Source of the DNA: an uncultured Treponema sp.
GTDB lineage: Bacteria; Spirochaetota; Spirochaetia; Treponematales; Treponemataceae
DNA length: 10,507 nucleotides
Direction: 5' to 3'
Assembly (NCBI GenBank): GCA_937891125.1
Contig: CALAEZ010000281.1
Coordinates: forward strand, 1 to 10,507
A program made the translations under genes and the position numbers. Below, one piece after another: positions 1 to 6,910 of the stretch. Each line of letters starts with the position of its first letter. Positions within the stretch are counted from its first letter, which is position 1. Under the pieces are notes generated by a model. That model worked only from the letters and a program-made list of their open reading frames with translations. It ran no database searches and was not told where the DNA came from.

Positions 1-34
1 TACACTCTTTCCCTACACGACGCTCTTCCGATCT
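1..34 (+). other. Illumina TruSeq adapter (Read 1 primer site), not genomic
   Basis: Bases 2-34 match the 33-nt Illumina Read 1 sequencing-primer end of the TruSeq universal adapter, beginning ACACTCTTTCCCTAC and ending GCTCTTCCGATCT. The T at position 1 also fits the preceding adapter base. Bases 35-44 (GACTGACTGA) are a 4-nt periodic run that may be an inline barcode or spacer. Genomic sequence probably begins near base 45. This is untrimmed library sequence at a contig end, not a biological feature. Confidence 0.97.
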
Positions 35-107
35 GACTGACTGAAAAGCAAATTTTTTATTAAAACTGCCTTACCATGTAAGCAGTAAAATATACTGTCG
101 CCAAAAT

Positions 108-162
108 AAAAAAAAGTCCCGGAAAACATACCAACGTCAATTTTCCGGGACTTTTCTTTTTT
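108..162 (-). terminator. Rho-independent terminator of glgX-glgP, probably bidirectional
   Basis: A perfect 15-bp inverted repeat pairs 112-126 (AAAAGTCCCGGAAAA) with 141-155, around a 14-nt loop. Reading the minus strand, the stem ends in a run of eight T (the A run at 108-115), about 30 nt past the glgP stop codon. On the plus strand the stem is followed by C and then six T (157-162), so it could also stop rightward transcription. The GC-rich stem core flanked by A/T runs on both sides is typical of a bidirectional intrinsic terminator. Confidence 0.9.
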
Positions 163-184
163 ATGCATCTTTTTAAGGCAGCTG

Positions 185-2635
185 TTATTCGCTTACGACA
201 ACCTTCTTTAAGTGCCAAATGTCGCGCACGTAGTCTTCTATCGTGCGGTCACTAGAGAAATTTCCGCTGTTTGCAATGTTCAGCAGAGCTTTCTTTGCCC
301 AAGCGCGCCTGTCGCCGTAAGCCTGAGCGAGCTTTTCCTGTGCATGAACGTAGCTGTCAAAGTCGCCAAGAACATAGTATACGTCCGGTCGCTGACCTTC
401 TACGCCGTACACAAGGCTGTCATGCAATTCTTTGAAAATCTGGCGTGACGGGTCGTAGGTGCCGTCTACCAGCTGCTCTACAACTTTAGCAAGAGCTGGA
501 TTTCGTTCCAGAATCTGCTGCGGGTTGTAGCTGTGGTCAGCTTCCATTTTCTGAATTTCTTCAGTTGTTAAGCCAAACACGAAGGCATTTTCTTCGCCAG
601 CATCGCGCACAATTTCAATGTTTGCGCCGTCAAGCGTTCCCATCGTGAGCGCACCATTTACCATGAACTTCATGTTTGAAGTGCCAGAAGCTTCTTTACC
701 GGCGGTAGAAATCTGCTCGCTTACATCGGCTGCCGGGAAAATCTTTTCTGCAACGCTTACGCAGTAATTTTCGATAAACACAACGCGCAACTTGCCGCCA
801 ACACGGCGGTCGTTGTTGATGCGGTCAGCAACCGTGTTAATCAGCTTGATAATGCTCTTTGCGCGACGGTAGCCAGAAGCTGCCTTTGCGCCAAAAATAA
901 ACGTGCGGCTTGGCGGATTGTAGCTGGGGTCGTCAAGCAGACGATTGTACAGATACATGATGTGGAGCACGTTCAAAAGCTGGCGTTTGTATTCATGCAA
1001 ACGCTTTACCTGTACGTCAAAAATGCTTTCTGGATCAAGGAACTCATTCTGCTTGTGCTTTAAGAACGTTGCAAGCTTCTGCTTATTACGCAGCTTAATT
1101 GCATTAAGTTCGTCAAGAACCGCGTTGTCGTCTGCAAATTTTTCCAAACCCTTGAGCTTTGTCAAATCCTTTTCCCAGCCATGCCCGATTTTTGCTGTGA
1201 TAAAGTCCGCAAGCTCCGGGTTTGCTGAAAGCAGCCAGCGGCGCTGGGTAATACCGTTTGTCTTATTGTTGAACTTGTTTGGATACAGCTCCGCCCATTC
1301 TTTAAGTTCCTGCGTTTTAAGCAAATCGGTATGCAGCTGAGCAACGCCGTTTACGCTAAAGCCTGCGTGAATGGCAAGCCATGCCATGTAGACTTTGCCA
1401 TCATGGATAATCGACATGTGGTTGTGCTTTGCATAATCATTCGGATACTTTGCCCGCAGTTCAATCAAGAAGCGGCGATTAATCTCTTCAACAATCTGAT
1501 ACACACGTGGCAATAAGCCCTGGAAGATTTCAATCGGCCATTTTTCTAGCGCTTCTGCCAAAATGGTGTGATTGGTGTAAGCAAATGTTTTAGTGACGAT
1601 GTCCCATGCGTCGTTCCAGCCCAGTCCGTATTCGTCAATAAGAATGCGCATAAGCTCAGGAATTGCGACAACCGGATGCGTGTCGTTCAGCTGGATTACG
1701 TGCAGGTCGGGGAACTTGCGGAAATCAGTGCCGTAGTTTGAAACAAAGTGATGCACCAAATCCTGCAGGGAAGCACTGGTAAAGAAGTACTGCTGCTTTA
1801 AGCGCAATGCCTTGCCGCTCGGACCGTTATCGTTCGGGTACAGAACGCGGCTGATGTTTTCTGCACTGTTCTGGCGTTCTACCGCGCGGTTGTATTCCAT
1901 GTTGTTGAAAAGCTGCAGGTCAAAGCCGTCTGGACTTGAAGCCTGCCACAAGCGCAGCGTGTTTACCGTTTTTGTGTCGTAGCCAACAATCGGCATATCA
2001 TACGGAGTTGCCGTAACAACCTCTGCATTTTCAAGATAGAAGCGGTCTTGTCCGTCTGGCGTCTTACCGTATTTGATTTCGCCACCGAATTTAACGGTTA
2101 CCGCAAGGTCGCTGCGTTTAATTTCCCACGGGTCGCGGTGCTTAAGCCAGTTATCGGGATATTCTACTTGATAGCCATTTTCGATGTGCTGCTCAAACAT
2201 GCCGTATTCGTAGCGAATGCCGTAGCCGTGACCTGGATAGTCGAGTGTCGCAAGGCTGTCAAGGAAGCAGGCTGCAAGGCGACCTAAACCGCCGTTTCCT
2301 AAACCTGCATCTGGCTCCTGGTCTTCAATCTGATTGTAGTTGATGTTCATCTCGTCAAGCACCTGCTTAACTTCTTTCATAACACCCATGTTGATAAGAT
2401 TGTTGCCAAGTGCACGTCCCATAAGGAATTCGGCAGAAAGATAATAGCACTGTTTTATCGGCTTTTTTTCGTATTCACGCCTGGTTGCCATCCACATTGG
2501 CATAATCACTTCCAAAAGCGAAGCAGAAACGGCATCAAAAAGGTCGTGGCTATTTGCCTGCGAAATGTCCTTTCCATACTGGCGGCGCAAGCGAGCCTGC
2601 AAGTCCGCTTTGAATTTCTCAGCATCAAATGTCAT
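185..2635 (-). CDS. glgP: Glycogen/alpha-glucan phosphorylase (GT35)
   Basis: Pyridoxal-phosphate enzyme that releases glucose-1-phosphate from the non-reducing ends of glycogen or maltodextrins in the cytoplasm (EC 2.4.1.1). The 816 residues match the usual length of bacterial phosphorylases. Visible motifs (numbering from the ATG) are the glucan/active-site stretch GNGGLGRLAACFLDS (about 113-127), QLNDTHP (about 315-321), the VKRLHEYKRQ stretch (about 543-552), and the PLP block EASGTSNMKF, whose lysine is about K656. I chose ATG at 2633-2635 over an in-frame GTG at 2639-2641 because the Shine-Dalgarno AAGGAG (2641-2646) overlaps that GTG and sits 5 nt from the ATG. It is the second gene of an operon: glgX ends 9 nt upstream and its stop overlaps this SD, suggesting translational coupling. 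It ends about 30 nt before a strong terminator. The substrate could be maltodextrin rather than glycogen, but the debranching neighbour favours branched glucan. Confidence 0.96.
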   Translation of the reverse strand: MTFDAEKFKADLQARLRRQYGKDISQANSHDLFDAVSASLLEVIMPMWMATRREYEKKPIKQCYYLSAEFLMGRALGNNLINMGVMKEVKQVLDEMNINYNQIEDQEPDAGLGNGGLGRLAACFLDSLATLDYPGHGYGIRYEYGMFEQHIENGYQVEYPDNWLKHRDPWEIKRSDLAVTVKFGGEIKYGKTPDGQDRFYLENAEVVTATPYDMPIVGYDTKTVNTLRLWQASSPDGFDLQLFNNMEYNRAVERQNSAENISRVLYPNDNGPSGKALRLKQQYFFTSASLQDLVHHFVSNYGTDFRKFPDLHVIQLNDTHPVVAIPELMRILIDEYGLGWNDAWDIVTKTFAYTNHTILAEALEKWPIEIFQGLLPRVYQIVEEINRRFLIELRAKYPNDYAKHNHMSIIHDGKVYMAWLAIHAGFSVNGVAQLHTDLLKTQELKEWAELYPNKFNNKTNGITQRRWLLSANPELADFITAKIGHGWEKDLTKLKGLEKFADDNAVLDELNAIKLRNKQKLATFLKHKQNEFLDPESIFDVQVKRLHEYKRQLLNVLHIMYLYNRLLDDPSYNPPSRTFIFGAKAASGYRRAKSIIKLINTVADRINNDRRVGGKLRVVFIENYCVSVAEKIFPAADVSEQISTAGKEASGTSNMKFMVNGALTMGTLDGANIEIVRDAGEENAFVFGLTTEEIQKMEADHSYNPQQILERNPALAKVVEQLVDGTYDPSRQIFKELHDSLVYGVEGQRPDVYYVLGDFDSYVHAQEKLAQAYGDRRAWAKKALLNIANSGNFSSDRTIEDYVRDIWHLKKVVVSE

Positions 2636-2640
2636 ATTCA

Positions 2641-2646
2641 CTCCTT
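2641..2646 (-). promoter_or_regulatory. Shine-Dalgarno site of glgP, overlapping the glgX stop
   Basis: AAGGAG on the minus strand overlaps the glgX TAA (2645-2647) and includes the first base of an in-frame GTG (2639-2641). This rules out that GTG as a sensible start and points to the ATG at 2635, 5 nt downstream. Ribosomes terminating on glgX would sit on the glgP ribosome-binding site, which suggests translational coupling. Confidence 0.8.
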
Positions 2647-4855
2647 ATTTTGCTGATAGATTTGGCTTTGAGATAAGCACAAGTGTGCTGTTTGCAGGAA
2701 GTACATATCGGTCTTGCGACACAAGCTTTTCTTCCTGCCCTGCGGCAAGCGCCGCATCTTCACCTGCAATCGATGTATCAATAACACGGTACCATTCGTG
2801 CTCTGGTGACGGCACAGGCACTGTTATTGTTATATCGTGTATGTCAGTGTTGAATACAATGTAAAAATCGGCATCTTCCGGCCAGTAGCCTAAGCCAAAT
2901 GCGCCGCCTAAGCGGAATGCTAAAAACCGCTTTGTGTTGCGCCAGTCAGGTGTTTTACCGTCCCAGTCGTGCCAGGTGATGTCGGCAACGCATTTTTCGC
3001 CACGACTTATGTCGCCACGCAAAAATGCATGACGGTGCAAGGTCGGGTGGTCGCGGCGCAAGGCAATAACACGCTTACAGAACGTAAGCATGTCGCTGTG
3101 GGCACGTAAATCGGCCCAGTTAAACCATGCTGTTTCATTATCCTGGCAGTAGGCATTATTGTTGCCGCCTTGCGTATGCCGCACTTCATCGCCCGAAAGG
3201 AACATAGGCGTTCCGCGTGAAATCATAAGCGCTGTAAAGAAATTTTTTAGCTGCTTTTCCCGCAAACGCTCAATACGCGGATTATCAACCGGGCCTTCAA
3301 AGCCATAGTTGTAGCTCAGGTTGTTGTCGTTACCATCGCGGTTGTCTTCGCCATTCTGCTCATTGTGCTTACCGTTGTAGGTGACAACATCGTTTAACGG
3401 AAAGCCGTCATGGCAGTCAATAAAGTTAATTGAGTGAATCGGACCGCGACCGGTATTCGCATACAGGTCAGAAGAGCCAGTTATGCGCGTCGCTGCCTCG
3501 GTAGCTGTATTTTCGTCTCCGCGTATAAAGCGACGAAGGGCATCGCGATACTTGTCATTCCATTCACACCATCTGCCGCCAGGAAAGCCGCCGACATAGT
3601 ATGCGCCGCCGCAATCCCACGGCTCGGCAATAATTTTTGTGTCACGCAAGACAGGGTCTTCTGAAATCCGATGCGTCAGCGGCGGAAACTGCATAAGCCA
3701 GCCATTGCCGTCACGACAAAACACGCCGGCAAGGTCAAAGCGAAAGCCGTCTACATGCATCTCAAGCACCCAATAACGCAGGCAGTTGATGATAAATTCT
3801 TGCACCGCCGGATGATTACAGTTAAGTGTGTTTCCGCAGCCAGAATAATTGGTGTAGTACTCCTTATGCTCGGGCACAAGCGTGTAGTAAATGCTGTTAT
3901 CAAGCCCGCGGAAGTTCAGCGTAACACCATGTTCGTTTCCTTCTGCTGTGTGATTAAACACCACATCCAGAAGCACTTCAATGCCAGCCTTATGCAGCGC
4001 CTTCACCATGTCCTTGAACTCGTTTACAACCGCACCCGGCGTTTTGTCGGCAGCATAGCCGACTTTCGGCGCATAAAAGCCGATTGTACTGTAGCCCCAG
4101 TAATTTGTCAGACGCTTACCGGTGCGCGGGTTTACGTTCATACATTCGTTGTCGTCAAACTCATGTATTGGCAACAGCTCAACAGCCGTAATCCCCAGTT
4201 CCTGGAGATACGGAATCTTTTCGATGAATGCGCGGTAGGTACCAGGCTCCTTTGCCCCCGATGAACCAGAGGCAGTAAAGCCCTTTACGTGTGTTTCGTA
4301 GATAATTGTTTGTTCAAGCGGTGTTTTAAGTGGGCGGTCGTCTTCCCAATTATAGCTGTCACTGTCTACAACAACACATTTAGGCATTTTTTCAAGCGGA
4401 CAGGTATGCGCTGTAGTAAGATTTTTAAACACCGAACCGTCAGTAAAGGCTTTGGCGCACGGATCAAATAAATACTGCTTTTTGTTAAACCGGTGACCGG
4501 TAAAGCTGTCAGTCGGCACATCAGCACGATAGCGTTCTGGCGCATCTGCACCCCAGCGGCAATTCCGATTTGCACCATCAGGACCGTCGGCGCGATACAA
4601 ATAGAGTGCGCCAGGCTGCAGACCTTTTACAAACACGTGCCAAATGTCGCCAGTACGGTTAACGGCAGGATCAAGCGGAATTGTCTGTGCGCTCGTGCCA
4701 TCGGTAGCAGAATCGAACAATTCAAGAAAAATCGCTGTTGCATTGTGAGAAAAAACCGAAAAATTGACACCGCCGTCCATTACCTGAGCGCCTGGCGCAA
4801 GTGGTTTTCCTGCTAAAATCTGGATGTTGTCCATACGTAGTGCCGATTTTAACAT
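2645..4855 (-). CDS. glgX: Glycogen debranching enzyme, GlgX/isoamylase type (GH13)
   Basis: Hydrolyses alpha-1,6 branch linkages of glycogen or phosphorylase-limit dextrin, exposing chains to GlgP. An N-terminal isoamylase/CBM48-type beta domain (about 15-110, with GGVNFSVFSHNA) precedes a GH13 barrel. The four GH13 regions are visible: DVVFNH (297-302); DGFRFDLA with the nucleophile about D374; IIAEPWD with the acid/base about E411; and FIDCHDGF with the transition-state Asp about D483. The GlgX-typical KHNEQNGEDNRDG follows at about 496-508. At 736 residues it is somewhat longer than the E. coli enzyme (about 657). The start is uncertain: neither ATG 4853-4855 nor ATG 4832-4834 (MDNIQ) has an SD. 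The second gives an N-terminus closer in length to known GlgX and lies 8 nt after a TGTTAAAAT extended -10-like element, so 4834 is a serious alternative. It heads a two-gene operon with glgP. Isoamylase-like starch debranching is an alternative reading. Confidence 0.94.
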   Translation of the reverse strand: MLKSALRMDNIQILAGKPLAPGAQVMDGGVNFSVFSHNATAIFLELFDSATDGTSAQTIPLDPAVNRTGDIWHVFVKGLQPGALYLYRADGPDGANRNCRWGADAPERYRADVPTDSFTGHRFNKKQYLFDPCAKAFTDGSVFKNLTTAHTCPLEKMPKCVVVDSDSYNWEDDRPLKTPLEQTIIYETHVKGFTASGSSGAKEPGTYRAFIEKIPYLQELGITAVELLPIHEFDDNECMNVNPRTGKRLTNYWGYSTIGFYAPKVGYAADKTPGAVVNEFKDMVKALHKAGIEVLLDVVFNHTAEGNEHGVTLNFRGLDNSIYYTLVPEHKEYYTNYSGCGNTLNCNHPAVQEFIINCLRYWVLEMHVDGFRFDLAGVFCRDGNGWLMQFPPLTHRISEDPVLRDTKIIAEPWDCGGAYYVGGFPGGRWCEWNDKYRDALRRFIRGDENTATEAATRITGSSDLYANTGRGPIHSINFIDCHDGFPLNDVVTYNGKHNEQNGEDNRDGNDNNLSYNYGFEGPVDNPRIERLREKQLKNFFTALMISRGTPMFLSGDEVRHTQGGNNNAYCQDNETAWFNWADLRAHSDMLTFCKRVIALRRDHPTLHRHAFLRGDISRGEKCVADITWHDWDGKTPDWRNTKRFLAFRLGGAFGLGYWPEDADFYIVFNTDIHDITITVPVPSPEHEWYRVIDTSIAGEDAALAAGQEEKLVSQDRYVLPANSTLVLISKPNLSAK

Positions 4856-4903
4856 ATTTTACAGAAAAATAACAGCGAAAAATGGAGTTTTTATGAATAT
4901 TTA

Positions 4904-4976
4904 GCCTGCAGGCGTGCCTTCTACACAAGAAGTTTTTTTTGCTTAGCGAGAAGGCAAACCCGCCTGTCAGCAGGCG
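4904..4976 (-). other. Overlapping alternative hairpins between ettA and glgX
   Basis: Read on the minus strand, CGCCTG (4976-4971) pairs with CAGGCG (4966-4961) around a CTGA loop, six bases after the ettA stop. The same CAGGCG can instead pair with CGCCTG at 4914-4909. That alternative is reinforced by GCCTTCT (4955-4949) pairing with AGAAGGC (4922-4916), giving a 13-bp interrupted stem. The two folds exclude each other, as in attenuators. No U run follows either stem on the minus strand, so neither is a standard intrinsic terminator. On the plus strand CTTCT/AGAAG (4918-4932) is followed by eight T (4933-4940), but no plus-strand gene ends here. It could be an ettA 3' end, a glgX leader element or a dispersed repeat. 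Confidence 0.5.
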
Positions 4977-4981
4977 TCCCG

Positions 4982-6745
4982 TTAGCGGCTCAGCTTGCGG
5001 TAGACGGTCTTGTGCGGAACGTCATCGTCAATGCCAAGCTCTTTCTTCTTCCATTCCACGTATTCTGACCAGTTGCCTTCAAACCAGCGCACTTCGCTGT
5101 TGTTTTCGAATGCAAGAATATGCGTACAGATACGGTCAAGGAAGTAGCGGTCGTGGCTGATGACCATGACGACGCCTGCAAAGCTATTGATAGCTTCTTC
5201 AAGACTTCGCGTGGTCGTGATGTCAAGGTCGTTTGTCGGCTCGTCAAGCAGAAGCACGTTGCCTGCTTCCTTGAACATCAAACCCATGTTCAGACGGTTC
5301 TTTTCGCCGCCAGAAAGCACGCTGATTTTTTTGTTCTGCTCTGCCGAGCTGAAGTTAAACCATGAGCAGTAGGCGTGGGCGTTGATTTCGCGCACAGCAC
5401 CGTTGAGCGGGCGGCCTTTTTCGTCAACCGCGCCCAGCTTAATCAGGTCGCTTCCGCCGCTTAATGTTTCGTAAATCGTCTTATTCGGGTCAAGCTTGCT
5501 TCTCATCTGGTCTACATACACAAGCTTTACCGTTTCGCCGATTTTGATGCTGCCGCTGTCAGGCTTTTCGCTTCCAAGCTTTCCGTCAGGAAGCTCTACC
5601 TGCTGACCGGCTGCCGTTGCAATCATCTTGAAAAGCGTAGTCTTACCCGCGCCGTTGGGGCCGACGATGCCCACGACCGCACCTGCCGGCACGTGGAAGT
5701 CAAGATTTTCAAAGAGTACGCGCTCGTCAAAGCTCTTGGTAAGCTTTTCTGCGTCAATAACAACGTTGCCGAGCCTCGGGCCTGCCGGAATTGAAATCTG
5801 GCTGTCTTTAAGCTGCACACGCTTGCTTTCCTCTGCAAGCAGAGCCTCGTACTTTGTGATGTGCTCCTTGTGCTTTGCCTGTCTGCCTTTTGCTCCTGCG
5901 TGAATCCATTCCAATTCTTCCTGCATTTCGCGGCGGCGCACGCTTGCCTGCTTTTCTTCTTGAGCTAAGCGGCGTTCTTTTGCTTCAAGCCATGCGCTGT
6001 AGTTTCCCTTGAACGGATAGCCTTCGCCTCTGTCCATTTCCAGAATCCAGCCTGCAACGTTGTCCAAGAAGTAGCGATCGTGCGTAATGGCGATAATCGT
6101 GCCGGGGTAGCTTTGCAGATGGCGTTCCAGCCAGGCGACGGTTTCTGCGTCCAGGTGGTTAGTCGGTTCGTCCAAAAGCAGGATGTCCGGCTTCTGCAAC
6201 AAAAGGCGGCAGAGGGCGACGCGGCGGCGTTCACCGCCGGAAAGCACGTCTACAATCTGGTCAGCCGGCGGGCAGCGCAGAGCGTCCATTGCCAGCTCCA
6301 GATTTGCGTCCAGATTCCATGCGTCGGCTGCATCCAGCTTTTCCTGCAGGTCTGCCTGACGGGCGCAAAGCTTGTCAAAATCTGCATCCGGGTCGCCGAA
6401 GGCTTCGTTTACTTTGTCGAATTCTTCCAGCAGGTCGGTAATCGGCTTTACGCCTTCTTTTACGATTTCAAGTACGGTCTTTCCCGGCTCTAAGTACGGT
6501 TCCTGCTCCAGATAGCCCATGCTGTAGCCGTCCAAGAGCTTTGTCTCACCGGTATAGTCATGATCGATTCCGGCGAAAATCTTAAAGAGCGAAGATTTAC
6601 CAGCGCCGTTTTCGCCGATAACGCCGATTTTTGCGCCGTAGTAATACGAAATTGAAATGTCTTTTAATACAACTTTTGTGCCATACGCGCGGCTAACGCG
6701 ATCCATCGTGTAAATGATTTTCTTGTCGTCGAATGTCTTTGCCAT
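4982..6745 (-). CDS. ettA: Energy-dependent translational throttle protein EttA (ABC-F ATPase)
   Basis: Soluble ABC-F protein with two ATPase domains and no membrane segment. E. coli EttA binds the ribosomal E site and gates the first elongation steps according to ATP/ADP level. Visible motifs (numbering from ATG 6745) are Walker A GENGAGKSS (44-52), signature LSGGERRR (168-175), Walker B ILLLDEPTNHLD with catalytic E193, arm region GNYSAWLEAKERRLAQEE (about 247-264), P-site-tRNA linker EELEWIHAGAKGRQAKH (about 276-292), second Walker A GPNGAGKTT (362-370), second signature LSGGEKNR (477-484) and second Walker B E502. At 587 aa it exceeds E. coli EttA (555), partly through extra residues before the second-domain PDSG loop (about 378-398). 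I set the start at MAKTFDDKK because the family begins just before the YTM motif. The 19 residues available upstream would overlap the predicted promoter. No SD precedes the start, suggesting a leaderless mRNA. Confidence 0.93.
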   Translation of the reverse strand: MAKTFDDKKIIYTMDRVSRAYGTKVVLKDISISYYYGAKIGVIGENGAGKSSLFKIFAGIDHDYTGETKLLDGYSMGYLEQEPYLEPGKTVLEIVKEGVKPITDLLEEFDKVNEAFGDPDADFDKLCARQADLQEKLDAADAWNLDANLELAMDALRCPPADQIVDVLSGGERRRVALCRLLLQKPDILLLDEPTNHLDAETVAWLERHLQSYPGTIIAITHDRYFLDNVAGWILEMDRGEGYPFKGNYSAWLEAKERRLAQEEKQASVRRREMQEELEWIHAGAKGRQAKHKEHITKYEALLAEESKRVQLKDSQISIPAGPRLGNVVIDAEKLTKSFDERVLFENLDFHVPAGAVVGIVGPNGAGKTTLFKMIATAAGQQVELPDGKLGSEKPDSGSIKIGETVKLVYVDQMRSKLDPNKTIYETLSGGSDLIKLGAVDEKGRPLNGAVREINAHAYCSWFNFSSAEQNKKISVLSGGEKNRLNMGLMFKEAGNVLLLDEPTNDLDITTTRSLEEAINSFAGVVMVISHDRYFLDRICTHILAFENNSEVRWFEGNWSEYVEWKKKELGIDDDVPHKTVYRKLSR

Positions 6746-6752
6746 GTTTTGA

Positions 6753-6781
6753 ATTATAGCGGAGACGCAGGATTTTGAAAA
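6753..6781 (-). promoter_or_regulatory. Predicted sigma70-type promoter of ettA, leaderless start
   Basis: On the minus strand a perfect TATAAT (6758-6753) lies 17 nt after TTTTCA (6781-6776), a 4/6 match to TTGACA. Only TCAAAAC separates the -10 from the ettA ATG (6745), so transcription should begin at or within a base of the A of the start codon. There is no Shine-Dalgarno in that gap, which is consistent with leaderless translation. Confidence 0.65.
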
Positions 6782-6854
6782 CACTACGCTACAAGCAGCC
6801 ACAGTAGCAGCATTTACTTTTTGTATTGTCGCACTAAAACCCGCACGGTTTATC

Positions 6855-6885
6855 TTGACAAAGCTTCATGGGGGGGGAGCTTAAT
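6855..6885 (+). promoter_or_regulatory. Predicted promoter with G8 tract in the spacer, phase-variation candidate
   Basis: A perfect TTGACA (-35) lies at 6855-6860. The best -10 match is CTTAAT (6880-6885, 4/6 to TATAAT), giving a 19-nt spacer that contains eight consecutive G (6870-6877). Losing one or two G would bring the spacer to 18 or 17 nt. The predicted transcript start near 6892 leaves a leader of about 20 nt carrying the AGGAG ribosome-binding site (6902-6906). In T. pallidum, poly-G tract length upstream of subfamily II tpr genes modulates promoter activity. Applying that here is inference. CTTAATTAAG (6880-6889) is also a 10-bp palindrome that could bind a regulator. Confidence 0.6.
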
Positions 6886-6910
6886 TAAGATTTTACGCTA
6901 CAGGAGAAAT

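Noticed and set aside
65..86. Bulged hairpin ACTGCCTTAC/GTAAGCAGT as a second terminator after glgP
   Set aside because: It has a short bulged stem with a low-GC flank and only a broken T run. The perfect stem at 112-155 already explains termination.
3671..4264. Long plus-strand open frame (197 codons) opposite glgX
   Set aside because: It lies wholly antisense to a convincing GH13 gene, has no recognisable domain or ribosome-binding site, and is explained as a codon-bias shadow.
4933..4940. T8 run after CTTCT/AGAAG as a plus-strand terminator
   Set aside because: The stem is only 5 bp of low GC and no plus-strand transcript is expected here. The bases are better treated as part of the ettA-glgX alternative hairpins.
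6746..6802. 19-codon N-terminal extension of ettA
   Set aside because: The EttA family starts just before the YTM motif, and the extension overlaps a TATAAT promoter element.
6782..6854. Possible operator sites in the divergent ettA-lipoprotein intergenic region
   Set aside because: Only short 5-bp inverted matches (GCTAC...GTAGC) are visible, no better than chance.
6821..6910. Upstream 30-codon extension of the plus-strand lipoprotein
   Set aside because: It would run through the -35, the G8 tract and the SD, and would bury the signal peptide behind a charged leader. The ATG at 6911 follows AGGAG and gives a clean lipoprotein signal.
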